From: CBDBUR01 sp965209065
GTDB taxonomy: Bacteria > Pseudomonadota > Alphaproteobacteria > JAPOUT01 > G958296285
Direction of reading: 5' to 3'
DNA: 64,000 nt
Assembly (NCBI GenBank): GCA_965209065.1
Contig: OZ242373.1
Span: 434,001 to 498,000 of the forward strand
The notes below the pieces were generated by a model. That model searched no databases. It was not told the origin of the DNA and saw nothing but the letters and a program-made list of their open reading frames with translations. Below are positions 1 to 8,183 of this stretch, one piece after another. The position numbers and the translations under genes are program-made. Within the stretch, counting starts at the first letter, position 1, and each line of letters starts with the position of its first letter.

Positions 1-1074
1 TCTCCATGGAATTTTCCGATAAATTTAGCTTTCGCGCCGCTTGCGGGTATTTTCGCTGCGGGCAATCGCGCGATGATAAAGCCTTCAGAATATACGCCGG
101 CGTCTTCTCAGCTAATGAAAGAGATGTTTGCTAAAGAGTTCAACGAAGATGAGGTTGCGGTTTTTGTTGGAGGTCCTGAGGTGGGGCAGGCTTTTTCTGC
201 TTTAGCTTTTGACCATTTGATATTCACCGGCGGCACCGCGATTGCCTATCACGTGATGAAGGCGGCTTCTGCCAATCTCGTGCCTTTGACGTTAGAGCTG
301 GGGGGGAAATCTCCGACCATTATTTCTAAAGACGCGGATATTAAAGATGCGGCTGAGAAAATAATGACGGGCAAGACCTTAAATGCGGGGCAGATATGTC
401 TTGCGCCTGATTATGTGTTGATGCCTAAGGGCAAGAGCGAAGACTTCCGCAAGGCGGCAGAGGATAGCGTTGAGACGATGTTCCCGACGATGAAGGATAA
501 TCCTGATTATACTTCTGTTATCAACCACCGCCACTACGAGAGGCTGCAGGAATACTTGGCTGACGCTAAGCAAAAGGGCGCTGAGGTGGTTGAGATTAAT
601 CCAGCGAATGAGGATTTCTCGCAACAGCCTTATAATAAGATGGCGCCTCATCTTGTTTTCAATGTCAGTGAGGATATGAAGCTGATGCAAGAGGAAATTT
701 TCGGTCCTATTCTGCCGGTCAAGGAGTATAGCGAGATTTCTGATGCGATTGGTTATGTGAATAGCCATGCGCGTCCTTTGGGTCTTTACTATTTCGGCAA
801 GGATAAGGCGGAAGAAAAAGAAGTTGTTTCTCAAACGACTTCGGGTGGCGTTACGGTCAATGATGTTATTATGCATATTTCGATGGAAGACTTGCCTTTC
901 GGCGGCATTGGACCGAGCGGTATGGGTTCTTACCATGGGCACGATGGCTTTTTAGAGTTTAGTCATAAAAAGGCTATTTACACGCAATCGCCGTTTGGTT
1001 TTGTCGCGGGAATGTTCCGTGCGCCTTATGGTGATAAGCATCGCAAATTGCTAAAGGGGCAAATTAAAGCTTAA
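1..1074 (+). CDS. coniferyl-type aldehyde dehydrogenase, 5' truncated
   Basis: NAD(P)-dependent aldehyde oxidation to the carboxylic acid, cytosolic. The reading frame is open from base 1, so the gene begins outside the window; the ATG at 73 is internal. The first codons read SPWNFP and then a GNRAMIKPSE segment, which is the cofactor-binding strand of the aldehyde dehydrogenase fold. Seen directly: the general-base Glu in LELGGKS (codon 99 of the fragment) and the nucleophile Cys in GQICLAP (codon 133). The 34-residue spacing matches the family. The C-terminal PFGGIGPSGMGSYHG motif is also present. The overall pattern resembles coniferyl aldehyde dehydrogenases (CalB type), but the true substrate is inferred. 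The stop lies in a 7-bp tandem repeat shared with the convergent hydrolase gene. Confidence 0.9.
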   Translation, partial: SPWNFPINLAFAPLAGIFAAGNRAMIKPSEYTPASSQLMKEMFAKEFNEDEVAVFVGGPEVGQAFSALAFDHLIFTGGTAIAYHVMKAASANLVPLTLELGGKSPTIISKDADIKDAAEKIMTGKTLNAGQICLAPDYVLMPKGKSEDFRKAAEDSVETMFPTMKDNPDYTSVINHRHYERLQEYLADAKQKGAEVVEINPANEDFSQQPYNKMAPHLVFNVSEDMKLMQEEIFGPILPVKEYSEISDAIGYVNSHARPLGLYYFGKDKAEEKEVVSQTTSGGVTVNDVIMHISMEDLPFGGIGPSGMGSYHGHDGFLEFSHKKAIYTQSPFGFVAGMFRAPYGDKHRKLLKGQIKA

Positions 1075-1098
1075 AGCTTAAGGCTTAAGCCTTAAAGT
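1064..1098. repeat. 7-bp tandem repeat with 18-bp palindrome between convergent genes
   Basis: Five degenerate copies of TTAAAGC run from 1064 to 1098. They cover the aldehyde dehydrogenase stop (1072-1074) and reach the hydrolase stop (1098-1100). Within them TTAAGGCTTAAGCCTTAA (1078-1095) is a perfect palindrome that could fold as a short hairpin on either strand. There is no following T-run, so a terminator role is only possible. Confidence 0.6.
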
Positions 1099-1736
1099 TA
1101 GTTTTGTGCGCTGACATACTTATCGACGGCTTTAATCATCGTCGAGGTTTTGTCATTAAACATATGGTTTGCGCCTTGAATTTCTTTATAGACGACATCG
1201 ATGCCGTCCTGCGCCTTGAGTCTTTTGCTTAGCTCGCGCGCGGATGCGGGGGAAGCGACCTTATCGCTACTGCCATGCACGATTAAGCCTGAAGAGGGGC
1301 AAGGTGCGAGAAAGGTAAAATCATAAATGTTCGCGGGTATAGCGATAGACACAAAATTGCTAATTTCGGGACGGCGCATAAGTAGCTGCATCCCAATCCA
1401 CGCACCGAAAGAGTAGCCGAAGACCCAGCATTTTTTATGCTCGCTGTGCTCGTTTTGTAGCCAGTCGAGCGCGGCGGCGGAGTCGCTAATTTCACCGATA
1501 CCATTCTCAAAAGCGCCAGTGCTAAGCCCGACACCGCGATAGTTAAAGCGCAGCACGGCGATGCCTTGTCCCATACAGACATCAAATAAGTGGCGTATAA
1601 TCGGGGTTTGCATAGAGCCGCCCAAACGCGGGTGCGGCGATAGGAGTAGCGCGATGGTTTCTTGGTTTTTGCCGTCCGCGCTAAAGTGCTCGCCTTCTAG
1701 GCGTCCAGCTCCTCCTTTGATGGTGATATGCGGCAT
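1098..1736 (-). CDS. alpha/beta hydrolase
   Basis: Serine hydrolase of the alpha/beta fold, 212 residues, about the size of the small COG2945-like family. Visible catalytic elements are the nucleophile elbow GYSFGAW, a candidate acid Asp in HGSSDKV and a candidate His in GANHMF near the C-terminus. FNYRGVG after the second strand is the usual oxyanion-side motif. No signal peptide is seen, so it is probably cytosolic. It is divergent from the suf operon across 144 bases and ends head to tail against the aldehyde dehydrogenase. The substrate cannot be told from sequence. Its position next to suf genes suggests shared control only through the intergenic palindrome, which is inference. Confidence 0.85.
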   Translation of the reverse strand: MPHITIKGGAGRLEGEHFSADGKNQETIALLLSPHPRLGGSMQTPIIRHLFDVCMGQGIAVLRFNYRGVGLSTGAFENGIGEISDSAAALDWLQNEHSEHKKCWVFGYSFGAWIGMQLLMRRPEISNFVSIAIPANIYDFTFLAPCPSSGLIVHGSSDKVASPASARELSKRLKAQDGIDVVYKEIQGANHMFNDKTSTMIKAVDKYVSAQN

Positions 1737-1763
1737 TGGGTTCTCGCTTAACGCGCTTCGTGC

Positions 1764-1781
1764 GAATTTGCTAGCAAATTC
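1764..1781. promoter_or_regulatory. perfect palindrome in the hydrolase/suf divergent region
   Basis: GAATTTGCTAGCAAATTC is a perfect 18-bp inverted repeat. It extends to 24 bp (1761-1784) with one mismatched pair. It lies 28 bases from the hydrolase start and about 100 bases from the suf operon start, as expected for an operator of a dimeric regulator. It does not match the IscR, Irr or Fur consensus that I know, so the regulator is unknown. Confidence 0.5.
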
Positions 1782-1800
1782 ACAAAGCTGTTTTCAATAA

Positions 1801-1840
1801 ATATCCCTATCGCTCGTGATAAGTAGTATAATGGAGGCAG
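1801..1840 (+). promoter_or_regulatory. possible suf operon promoter
   Basis: A perfect TATAAT sits at 1827-1832, about 49 bases before the first suf ATG. No good TTGACA-like element lies 16-18 bases upstream, which would fit an activator-dependent promoter or a chance match. Confidence 0.35.
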
Positions 1841-1880
1841 AGGTAAAAAGCAAGCACAATCTACAAGAAAAAATATAGCA

Positions 1881-3008
1881 ATGACAAACATTTATATGGA
1901 TTATCAAGCCCATAGCCCTACGCGCACAGAAGCGAAGCAGGCTATCGTTGAGGCAATGGAGCTTATTGGCAACCCGTCCTCGCCGCACGCGGCGGGCAGG
2001 AAGGCTCGCGCCGCGCTAGAGGATGCGCGCGGGCAAATCGCGCAGTTTTGCGGGGCTAGAGGGGGGAACGTTATCTTCACCAGCTCTGGCACAGAGGCGA
2101 ACGCGCTTGCCCTAAAGATTGGGGGGAACATCGGGCAGTCCCCATCTTGTTTTATTTCTGCTGTTGAGCATATTTCAGTTTTTGCGAATGCGCCGTCTCA
2201 TCGTTTGATTGAGGTCAATCAAAGCGGGGTGGTTTGCCTCGAGAAGCTAGAGCAACAACTTGCTCAAGCGGATAGACCTTTCGTTTCGGTTCAGCTTGCC
2301 AATCACGAGACGGGTGTTATTCAGCCGATAGGAAAAATTGCTTCGCTGGTGAAGGCGCGCGGTGGGTTTATCCATTGTGACGCGGTTCAAGCGGCGGGTA
2401 AAATTCCGCTTGATATGGCGGGGCTTAATTTAGACGCGATAACGCTTTCGGCGCATAAGGTTGGCGCGCCGTCTGGCACGGGTGCTTTGGTGCTTGCCGA
2501 TGAGGTTTCCTTTGAGCCGCTGATAAAAGGCGGGGCGCAAGAATTCGGGCAACGCGCGGGGACGGAAAATTTAATTGGCATTCTTGCTTTTGCTGCGGCA
2601 CTTCGCCTCACGAGCGATAAGCCGCTCGCCGAATGGCGTAATGAGATAGAGGCGGCTTTACCACAAGAGGCGGTTATTTTTGGCAAGGAGGTTGAGCGTC
2701 TTGATAACACGTCTTCTTTCGCTTTACCTAACTTGAGCGCGCAAAAGGCATTAATTCTTTTTGATATGGCGGGCATTCATTTATCGGCGGGGGCTGCTTG
2801 TTCTAGTGGCAAGTTGTCGGCTTCGCCGACTTTGTTAGCGCAGGGTCTTTCGCTCGATTTTGCTTCGCGCGCCGTGCGTCTGAGTCTCGGCTGGCAGAAC
2901 CAACCGCAAGACATTGCTTATTTTATTAAAACAATGAAAACCATTTGTGCGCAACACGCAAATGATAAAGCTCAAGCAGCCACTCAAGCAGCCACTCAAG
3001 CAGCTTAG
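1881..3008 (+). CDS. cysteine desulfurase, IscS/NifS-like
   Basis: PLP-dependent removal of sulfur from L-cysteine to give a persulfide for iron-sulfur cluster assembly. The 375-residue class V aminotransferase fold begins MTNIYMDYQAHSPT. The PLP Lys is in SAHKVG (Lys193). The persulfide Cys is in AGAACSSGK (Cys307), in the longer loop typical of IscS/NifS rather than SufS. It is the first gene of the suf operon and is followed 20 bases later by sufB. Alphaproteobacterial suf operons often carry such an extra desulfurase. The C-terminal tail ends in a low-complexity AATQAATQAA made by a 12-bp tandem repeat. There is no iscR/rirA-type regulator gene in front, which is unlike many relatives. 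Confidence 0.93.
   Translation: MTNIYMDYQAHSPTRTEAKQAIVEAMELIGNPSSPHAAGRKARAALEDARGQIAQFCGARGGNVIFTSSGTEANALALKIGGNIGQSPSCFISAVEHISVFANAPSHRLIEVNQSGVVCLEKLEQQLAQADRPFVSVQLANHETGVIQPIGKIASLVKARGGFIHCDAVQAAGKIPLDMAGLNLDAITLSAHKVGAPSGTGALVLADEVSFEPLIKGGAQEFGQRAGTENLIGILAFAAALRLTSDKPLAEWRNEIEAALPQEAVIFGKEVERLDNTSSFALPNLSAQKALILFDMAGIHLSAGAACSSGKLSASPTLLAQGLSLDFASRAVRLSLGWQNQPQDIAYFIKTMKTICAQHANDKAQAATQAATQAA
2971..3006 (+). repeat. 12-bp tandem repeat at the 3' end of the desulfurase gene
   Basis: Three copies of CTCAAGCAGCCA (the last partial) encode the Gln/Ala/Thr tail and end at the stop codon. The repeat length is a multiple of three, so copy change keeps frame. Confidence 0.85.
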
Positions 3009-3028
3009 GGGGGGGAGAGAAAAAAATT

Positions 3029-4480
3029 ATGCCAGCCGCTTCCGATACTCTAGAGAAAATTAAAAGCCTCAAGCAATATAAATATGGCTTTGAGACGAAA
3101 ATAGAAAGTGAAAAAGCGCCTAAGGGTCTTAACGAGGATACCGTGCGTTTTATTTCGGCTAAGAAGGGAGAGCCTGCGTGGCTTTTGGATTGGCGTCTGC
3201 ATGCTTTTAGGGCGTGGCAAAAAATGACCGAGCCGCAATGGGCGAAGGTGGATTACGCTAAAATTGATTATCAAAATGCTTATTACTATTCGGCGCCCAA
3301 GTCGCAAGAGGATAGACCGAAGAGTCTTGATGAGGTAGACCCGCAGCTGCTTGAGGCTTATAGCAAGTTGGGCATTCCTTTGGTGGAGCAGGAGCGTTTA
3401 TCGGGGGTTGCGGTTGATGCGGTGTTTGATTCCGTTTCGGTTGCGACAACTTTTCGCGACAAATTGGCTGAGATGGGTATTATTTTTTGCTCTTTCTCTG
3501 AAGCGGTGCGCGAGCATGGCGAGCTTGTGCGAAAATATCTCGGCTCGGTTGTGCCGCGCGGGGATAATTATTTTGCGGCACTCAATGCGGCGGTTTTTTC
3601 TGACGGCTCTTTTGCTTATATTCCTCAAGGCGTTCGCTGCCCGATGGAGTTATCGACTTACTTCCGCATCAACGAGGCGATGACCGGGCAATTTGAGCGC
3701 ACGCTGGTGATTGCCGACAAGGGCTCTTATGTCAGTTATCTAGAGGGCTGCACCGCGCCGATGAGGGACGAGCATCAGCTTCACGCGGCGGTTGTCGAGC
3801 TGGTTGCGTTAGAAGATGCGGAAATAAAATACTCCACCGTTCAAAACTGGTATCCGGGAGATGAGAATGGCAAGGGTGGCATTTACAACTTTGTTACCAA
3901 GCGCGGCGATTGCCGTGAGGCGCGCGCTAAAATTTCTTGGACGCAGATAGAAACGGGTTCGGCGATAACGTGGAAATACCCTAGCTGCATTTTGCGTGGC
4001 GATAATAGTCAAGGTGCTTTTTATTCGGTTGCTATTTCTAACAATAAACAGCAGGTAGATAGCGGCACGAAAATGATTCATCTAGGCAATCAGACGAAAA
4101 GCCATATTATTTCTAAGGGCATTTCGGCGGGTCGTTCGTCGAATGCCTATCGCGGGCTAGTGAAAATTCACCCCAAGGCGAAGGGGTGTCGCAATTTCAC
4201 GCAATGCGATTCTCTTTTAATTGGAGATGAGAGCTCGGCGCACACGATTCCTTACATTGAGGCGGCGCGTCAAGATAGTTTGGTGGAGCATGAGGCGACC
4301 ACCGCAAAAATTTCTGAGGAGCGTCTTTTTTACTGCCAGCAAAGAGGCTTGAGCGAAGAAGAGGCGCAAGCGCTTATCGTGAATGGTTTTTGCCGCGAGG
4401 TTTTACAACATCTGCCGATGGAGTTCGCCGCCGAAGCGCAAAAGCTCGTAAGCCTATCATTAGAAGGGAGTGTCGGATGA
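3029..4480 (+). CDS. sufB: Fe-S cluster assembly scaffold SufB
   Basis: Core subunit of the SufBC2D scaffold on which iron-sulfur clusters are built in the cytosol. It has 483 residues, the normal family length. Hallmarks: a YIPQGVRCPMELSTYFRIN stretch mid-protein and, near the C-terminus, NFTQCDSLLIGD carrying the conserved cysteine equivalent to E. coli SufB Cys405. This is followed by IEHEATT-like and VNGFCREV motifs that contact SufC. The ribosome binding region is unusual: a run of eight G, then AGAG and seven A, before the ATG. Its end overlaps sufC by four bases (ATGA), so the two are translationally coupled. Confidence 0.97.
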   Translation: MPAASDTLEKIKSLKQYKYGFETKIESEKAPKGLNEDTVRFISAKKGEPAWLLDWRLHAFRAWQKMTEPQWAKVDYAKIDYQNAYYYSAPKSQEDRPKSLDEVDPQLLEAYSKLGIPLVEQERLSGVAVDAVFDSVSVATTFRDKLAEMGIIFCSFSEAVREHGELVRKYLGSVVPRGDNYFAALNAAVFSDGSFAYIPQGVRCPMELSTYFRINEAMTGQFERTLVIADKGSYVSYLEGCTAPMRDEHQLHAAVVELVALEDAEIKYSTVQNWYPGDENGKGGIYNFVTKRGDCREARAKISWTQIETGSAITWKYPSCILRGDNSQGAFYSVAISNNKQQVDSGTKMIHLGNQTKSHIISKGISAGRSSNAYRGLVKIHPKAKGCRNFTQCDSLLIGDESSAHTIPYIEAARQDSLVEHEATTAKISEERLFYCQQRGLSEEEAQALIVNGFCREVLQHLPMEFAAEAQKLVSLSLEGSVG

Positions 4481-5223
4481 GTTTATTAGAAATAAAAGAT
4501 TTACATGTCTCGGTTGAGAAGAAGGCTATCCTCAAGGGCGTTTCGCTTGCGCTTGGTGCTGGCGAGATGCACATCGTGATGGGGCAGAATGGTTCGGGCA
4601 AAAGCACCTTGGCGCATGCTATTGCGGGCAACCCGCACTATACGCTCACAGAGGGGGATATGTTGTATGAGGGGCAAAGCCTGCTTGCGCTGCCGCCGAA
4701 CGAGCGCGCGCAGAGAGGCATTTTCATCAGCTTTCAGCACCCGATAGATTTGCCGGGTTTGCGCGTGATGACTTTTTTACAAAGCATGCTGAATGCTTGT
4801 TTGAAGGCGCGCGGGGAGGCGGAGCTGAACGCGGCTGATTTCCTGCGGCTGGTGCGCGAGAAGGCGGCGAGTCTCAACATCACGGAGAATATGTTGCGGC
4901 GCGAGGTGAATGTTGGTTTTTCGGGCGGCGAGCGCAAACGCTTTGAGGCACTGCAGATGCTTCTGCTTGAGCCGAAGCTGATAGTGCTTGATGAGATTGA
5001 CTCTGGGCTTGATATTGATGCGTTAAAGAATGTTGTTGATGTTGTGTTGCAGCTTCATCAGCAGGGCAGTGCGGTTTTGCTTATCACGCATTATCAAAAT
5101 TTACTCAAGCGGCTTAATCCAAATCAGGTGCATATTTTTCAAGATGGCAAGGTCACGCGCTCGGGGGATAAGAATTTAGCATTGGAGGTTGAGCGTTCGG
5201 GTTATCAAGCAGTGGCATCGTAA
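4477..5223 (+). CDS. sufC: Fe-S assembly ATPase SufC
   Basis: ABC-type ATPase that drives conformational change in the SufBC2D scaffold; it is soluble and not a transporter. It has 248 residues. Walker A GQNGSGKS is at residues 36-43, the Q-loop is in FISFQHP, the signature variant is GFSGGERKR, and Walker B is IVLDEIDSGLD. The ERKR after the signature and the DSGLDID sequence are typical SufC. The start is at 4477, within the ATGA overlap with sufB and after an AGAAGGGAG Shine-Dalgarno. An in-frame upstream ATG (4390) lies inside sufB and lacks these supports. The stop is immediately followed by the sufD ATG. Confidence 0.97.
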   Translation: MSLLEIKDLHVSVEKKAILKGVSLALGAGEMHIVMGQNGSGKSTLAHAIAGNPHYTLTEGDMLYEGQSLLALPPNERAQRGIFISFQHPIDLPGLRVMTFLQSMLNACLKARGEAELNAADFLRLVREKAASLNITENMLRREVNVGFSGGERKRFEALQMLLLEPKLIVLDEIDSGLDIDALKNVVDVVLQLHQQGSAVLLITHYQNLLKRLNPNQVHIFQDGKVTRSGDKNLALEVERSGYQAVAS

Positions 5224-6195
5224 ATGACAATAGAGCTACCAAACACAAAGCAGGAGGGGTTTCAGTGGTCGGACTTTAGCAAAGCCGTTCTTGACCCGAA
5301 AGCCACCGCGCCCAAGCTAGATAAATTTGCCGAAAGCATTACCCACGCGCTAAAGTTTATCGCGCGCAACGGCTTGATGGAATTTAACATAAAGCATTGT
5401 AATAAAAGTCTTTCTCTAGCGCTAGACAAGAGCGATGCTTCGCCGCTTTACCTAACGCACCGCGATGGCTGCGCGCAATTTTCGCTAGAGCTAGAGGCGC
5501 ACCAGCAGGGTGTCTTGTTTGAATATGTGGAGACGGAGTCGGTCAATGTGTTAGCGCAAATAAAGTTGGGGGAGGGTGCGCGCTTAACGCATTATCGTGT
5601 GTTCCAGCCGTGTGATAGCGGGGTTCATTTCACCCACCACGAGATAGAAGTTGCGCGTGGTGCTTCTTATGATGGCGTGGTGCTGACTTCGGGTGCTGAG
5701 CTCCAGCGTGCTGACAGCAGAATAACGCTAACGGACGAAGCGGCGCATGCGCGCTTGCGGGTTGCGAGTTTTATGAAAGACGAAACGCACTGCGACATCG
5801 GCGCGGAGATGCTTCATCTTGCTGCTGATACACAGAGTATGTTTCATGCGCACGGCGTATTGAAAGACAAGGCGCGCACAAGTTTTAGACCGACAGGATT
5901 TATCCAAAAAGGCAGCACGGGCGCGAAGCTTCACCAGCTAACCAAGTCGCTTTTGTTGAGCGAGACGGCAGTGATGAACGCCAAGCCGGAGCTTGCCATT
6001 TACCACGATAATGTAGAGTGCTCGCATGGGGTTGCTTCTGCTTCTTTGGACGAGAACGCGTTGTTTTACTTGTTAGCGCGTGGCATTGACGCGCAAGAAG
6101 CGAGGCAAATACTATTAGATGCTTTTATCGCCGAGCTTTTCCAAGATGACGAAAAGGCGCTGACGTTGGCGCAAATTAAATTGGGTGCTTTGTAA
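5224..6195 (+). CDS. sufD: Fe-S cluster assembly protein SufD
   Basis: Paralogue of SufB in the SufBC2D complex, needed for iron acquisition and cluster assembly. It has 323 residues, shorter than E. coli SufD (about 420); the N-terminal helical region is reduced, as in several alphaproteobacteria. The key histidine, in the conserved HDNVECSHG segment, corresponds to E. coli SufD His360. The beta-helix core carries motifs such as LHQLTKSLLLSE. It abuts sufC and sufS with no spare base on either side, so one transcript with coupled translation is very likely. Confidence 0.93.
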   Translation: MTIELPNTKQEGFQWSDFSKAVLDPKATAPKLDKFAESITHALKFIARNGLMEFNIKHCNKSLSLALDKSDASPLYLTHRDGCAQFSLELEAHQQGVLFEYVETESVNVLAQIKLGEGARLTHYRVFQPCDSGVHFTHHEIEVARGASYDGVVLTSGAELQRADSRITLTDEAAHARLRVASFMKDETHCDIGAEMLHLAADTQSMFHAHGVLKDKARTSFRPTGFIQKGSTGAKLHQLTKSLLLSETAVMNAKPELAIYHDNVECSHGVASASLDENALFYLLARGIDAQEARQILLDAFIAELFQDDEKALTLAQIKLGAL

Positions 6196-7449
6196 ATGGA
6201 GCCGAGAAAACCGATAAGCGCGGCGCGTGATGATTTTCCTATTTTGCACCAAAAGATAAATGATTATCCTTTGTGCTATTTAGACAGCGCGGCTTCGGCG
6301 CAAAAGCCTCAAGCGGTTATCGACGCTATGGTGAAAGCCGAGAGCACAGAATATGCCAATGTGCATCGCGGGCTTCATACGCTGGCGAACAAGGCGACCG
6401 AAAATTTTGAGCATGCCCGCGCACGCGTGCGCGATTTCATTGACGCGGAGCAAACAGAAGAAATCATTTTCACTTCGGGTGCAACTGAGGGGATAAATTT
6501 GGTTGCTTCTAGCTTTTTAGCCCCGCAGCTCAAAGCGGGAGATGAAATTATTCTCTCGCAGTTAGAACATCATTCCAATATTGTGCCGTGGCACTTTTTG
6601 CGCGAGCGCAAGGGCGCGGTCTTAAAATGGATTCCGACCGATAGCGAAGGGCGCATTAATTTAGCTGAAGCTGAAAAATGTTTTAGTGAAAAAACAAAAA
6701 TGCTTGCGATAACGCAAACCTCTAATGTTTTGGGGGTTCATACGCCGCTCAAGGAGTTGATTGCCCTTGCCCATAGTCACCAAGTGCCGGTGCTGGTTGA
6801 TGGCTGTCAGGGTATTGTGCATCAAAAAACTTCTATGAAAGAGCTAGACTGCGATTTTTATGTTTTCTCCGCGCATAAACTTTATGGTGCGAACGGCATC
6901 GGGGTGTTATACGGCAAGCGCGCGCTTTTGGAGGCGATGCCGCCTTACCAAGGCGGCGGCGAGATGATTGCTGAAGTAAGGGAGAATGAAATAACTTACG
7001 GCAATCTGCCGCATCGCTTTGAGGCTGGCACGCCGCCGATTATCGAGGCGGTTGGTTTAGCCGCCGCGCTCGATTACCTTGACGCGCTCGGCTTCGATAA
7101 TATCCAAGCCTATGAGAAGGAGCTGTATGACGAGATGGTGTTGGCGCTCAAGAGCGTCAATCATATAGAGCTGCTGGGGTGCGCCCCTGACGATAGGATT
7201 GGTGATAGGGCTGGGAATAAGGCGCCGATTATTTCTTGGACGAGCAAGCTCGCCCACCCGCACGACATAGCGCAGCTGTTGGATCAGCAAGGCGTGGCGA
7301 TTCGCGCGGGACATCACTGCGCGCAGCCGCTGATGGCGGCGCTCGGCATTCACGCTACGGCGCGCGCAAGCCTCGCTTTTTACAACAATAAAGAGGATAT
7401 CGCGCAGCTTGCCAAAGCCCTACAAAATGCGATAAAATTTTTTCTATGA
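6196..7449 (+). CDS. sufS: SufS-type cysteine desulfurase
   Basis: PLP-dependent cysteine desulfurase of the SUF pathway (group II). It has 417 residues, a normal length. The PLP Lys is in SAHKLYG (Lys228). The persulfide Cys is in RAGHHCAQPLM (Cys375), in the short loop that distinguishes SufS from IscS-like enzymes. FTSGATEGINLV and YANVHRGLHTLA are also typical. No SufE or SufU partner is in this window, so sulfur relay to SufB needs a partner elsewhere or direct transfer. It overlaps the next gene by four bases (ATGA). Confidence 0.96.
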   Translation: MEPRKPISAARDDFPILHQKINDYPLCYLDSAASAQKPQAVIDAMVKAESTEYANVHRGLHTLANKATENFEHARARVRDFIDAEQTEEIIFTSGATEGINLVASSFLAPQLKAGDEIILSQLEHHSNIVPWHFLRERKGAVLKWIPTDSEGRINLAEAEKCFSEKTKMLAITQTSNVLGVHTPLKELIALAHSHQVPVLVDGCQGIVHQKTSMKELDCDFYVFSAHKLYGANGIGVLYGKRALLEAMPPYQGGGEMIAEVRENEITYGNLPHRFEAGTPPIIEAVGLAAALDYLDALGFDNIQAYEKELYDEMVLALKSVNHIELLGCAPDDRIGDRAGNKAPIISWTSKLAHPHDIAQLLDQQGVAIRAGHHCAQPLMAALGIHATARASLAFYNNKEDIAQLAKALQNAIKFFL

Positions 7450-7775
7450 GTTCGGCAGACGTAAACCCCGATAACAAGGCTATGGAGCAAAAGCTAGTGG
7501 CGGCGCTCAAGGGCGTGTTTGACCCTGAGATACCGGTTGATATTTATGAATTGGGGCTTATCTATGAGGTGAAGGTCAACGGCGGCGATGTGGAGGTTGA
7601 TATGACCTTGACGGCGCCGGGCTGTCCTGTGGCGGAGGATATGCCTCTTTGGGTTGAGGATGCGGTGCTTTCGGTTGAGGGCGTGGAGCGTGTGAAGGTG
7701 AATATGGTTTTCGACCCGCCGTGGGACCCGAGCCGAATGTCTGATGAGGCGCGGCTGGCTTTAGGCATGCTATAG
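7446..7775 (+). CDS. SufT-like MIP18/DUF59 protein
   Basis: Small MIP18-family (DUF59) protein of 109 residues linked to iron-sulfur cluster maturation or delivery. The family signature is visible as VFDPEIPVDIYELGLIY near the start and as MTLTAPGCPVAEDMP, holding the single conserved cysteine, in the middle. V..VWDPPW-like residues (FDPPWDPSRMSDEARLALG) close the domain, as in SufT-type proteins of SUF operons. Coupled to sufS by ATGA overlap and followed by the A-type carrier. Its exact role is inferred from the family and operon. Confidence 0.9.
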   Translation: MSSADVNPDNKAMEQKLVAALKGVFDPEIPVDIYELGLIYEVKVNGGDVEVDMTLTAPGCPVAEDMPLWVEDAVLSVEGVERVKVNMVFDPPWDPSRMSDEARLALGML

Positions 7776-7793
7776 TTTTATGATGAGGTGTTT

Positions 7794-8162
7794 ATGACAA
7801 AAATAAAACAAGCGATAACCTTGACGAACGAGGCTGCCGAGCAGATTAAAGTTTTGCTTGCCGAAGCCCCGCGCGAGCGTGGCGCTTTACGGCTCGGCGT
7901 GAAAAATGCGGGTTGTGTCGGTCAGGCTTACACCTTGAATTACGTCAAGCAGCCAGAGTCTTTAGATGAAGTGATAAAAGATAAGGACGTTGTGATTGCG
8001 ATTGAGCCTAAAGCCTTGCTGTTTCTGCTTGGCACGGAGATGGATTATAAGCAGGAGGCTTTATCTTCGGGTTTTATTTTCAACAACCCGAACCAAATAG
8101 ATGCTTGCGGTTGTGGGGAGTCCGTGCAGCTCAAGCCGTCTGAGCTTGTGCTAGAGAAATAG
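7794..8162 (+). CDS. sufA: A-type iron-sulfur carrier (SufA/IscA/ErpA family)
   Basis: Binds and passes iron-sulfur clusters to target apoproteins. It has 122 residues from the ATG at 7794, which has a GATGAGG Shine-Dalgarno at the right distance; an in-frame GTG at 7788 overlaps that site and is less likely. The three ligand cysteines of the family are present: one in KNAGCVG and two in ACGCGES near the C-terminus. It is the last gene of the suf operon. The stop codon lies in an 8-bp tandem repeat. The assignment to SufA rather than ErpA or IscA rests on operon context. Confidence 0.92.
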   Translation: MTKIKQAITLTNEAAEQIKVLLAEAPRERGALRLGVKNAGCVGQAYTLNYVKQPESLDEVIKDKDVVIAIEPKALLFLLGTEMDYKQEALSSGFIFNNPNQIDACGCGESVQLKPSELVLEK

Positions 8163-8176
8163 AGAAATAGAGAAAT
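8153..8176 (+). repeat. 8-bp tandem repeat across the sufA stop codon
   Basis: Three perfect copies of AGAGAAAT. The sufA TAG (8160-8162) spans the first junction, and the out-of-frame unit length places the same TAG in further frames downstream. Confidence 0.9.
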
Positions 8177-8183
8177 AGAAAAT

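Noticed and set aside
379..942. Minus-strand frame inside the aldehyde dehydrogenase
   Set aside because: Arg/His-rich translation typical of an antisense frame; the plus strand carries all catalytic motifs.
1078..1095. 18-bp palindrome as a bidirectional terminator
   Set aside because: No T-run follows on either strand and the sequence is part of a tandem repeat, so I list it only as a repeat.
4390..4476. Upstream extension of sufC
   Set aside because: Lies entirely within sufB, and the ATGA overlap with a good ribosome binding site marks 4477 as the start.
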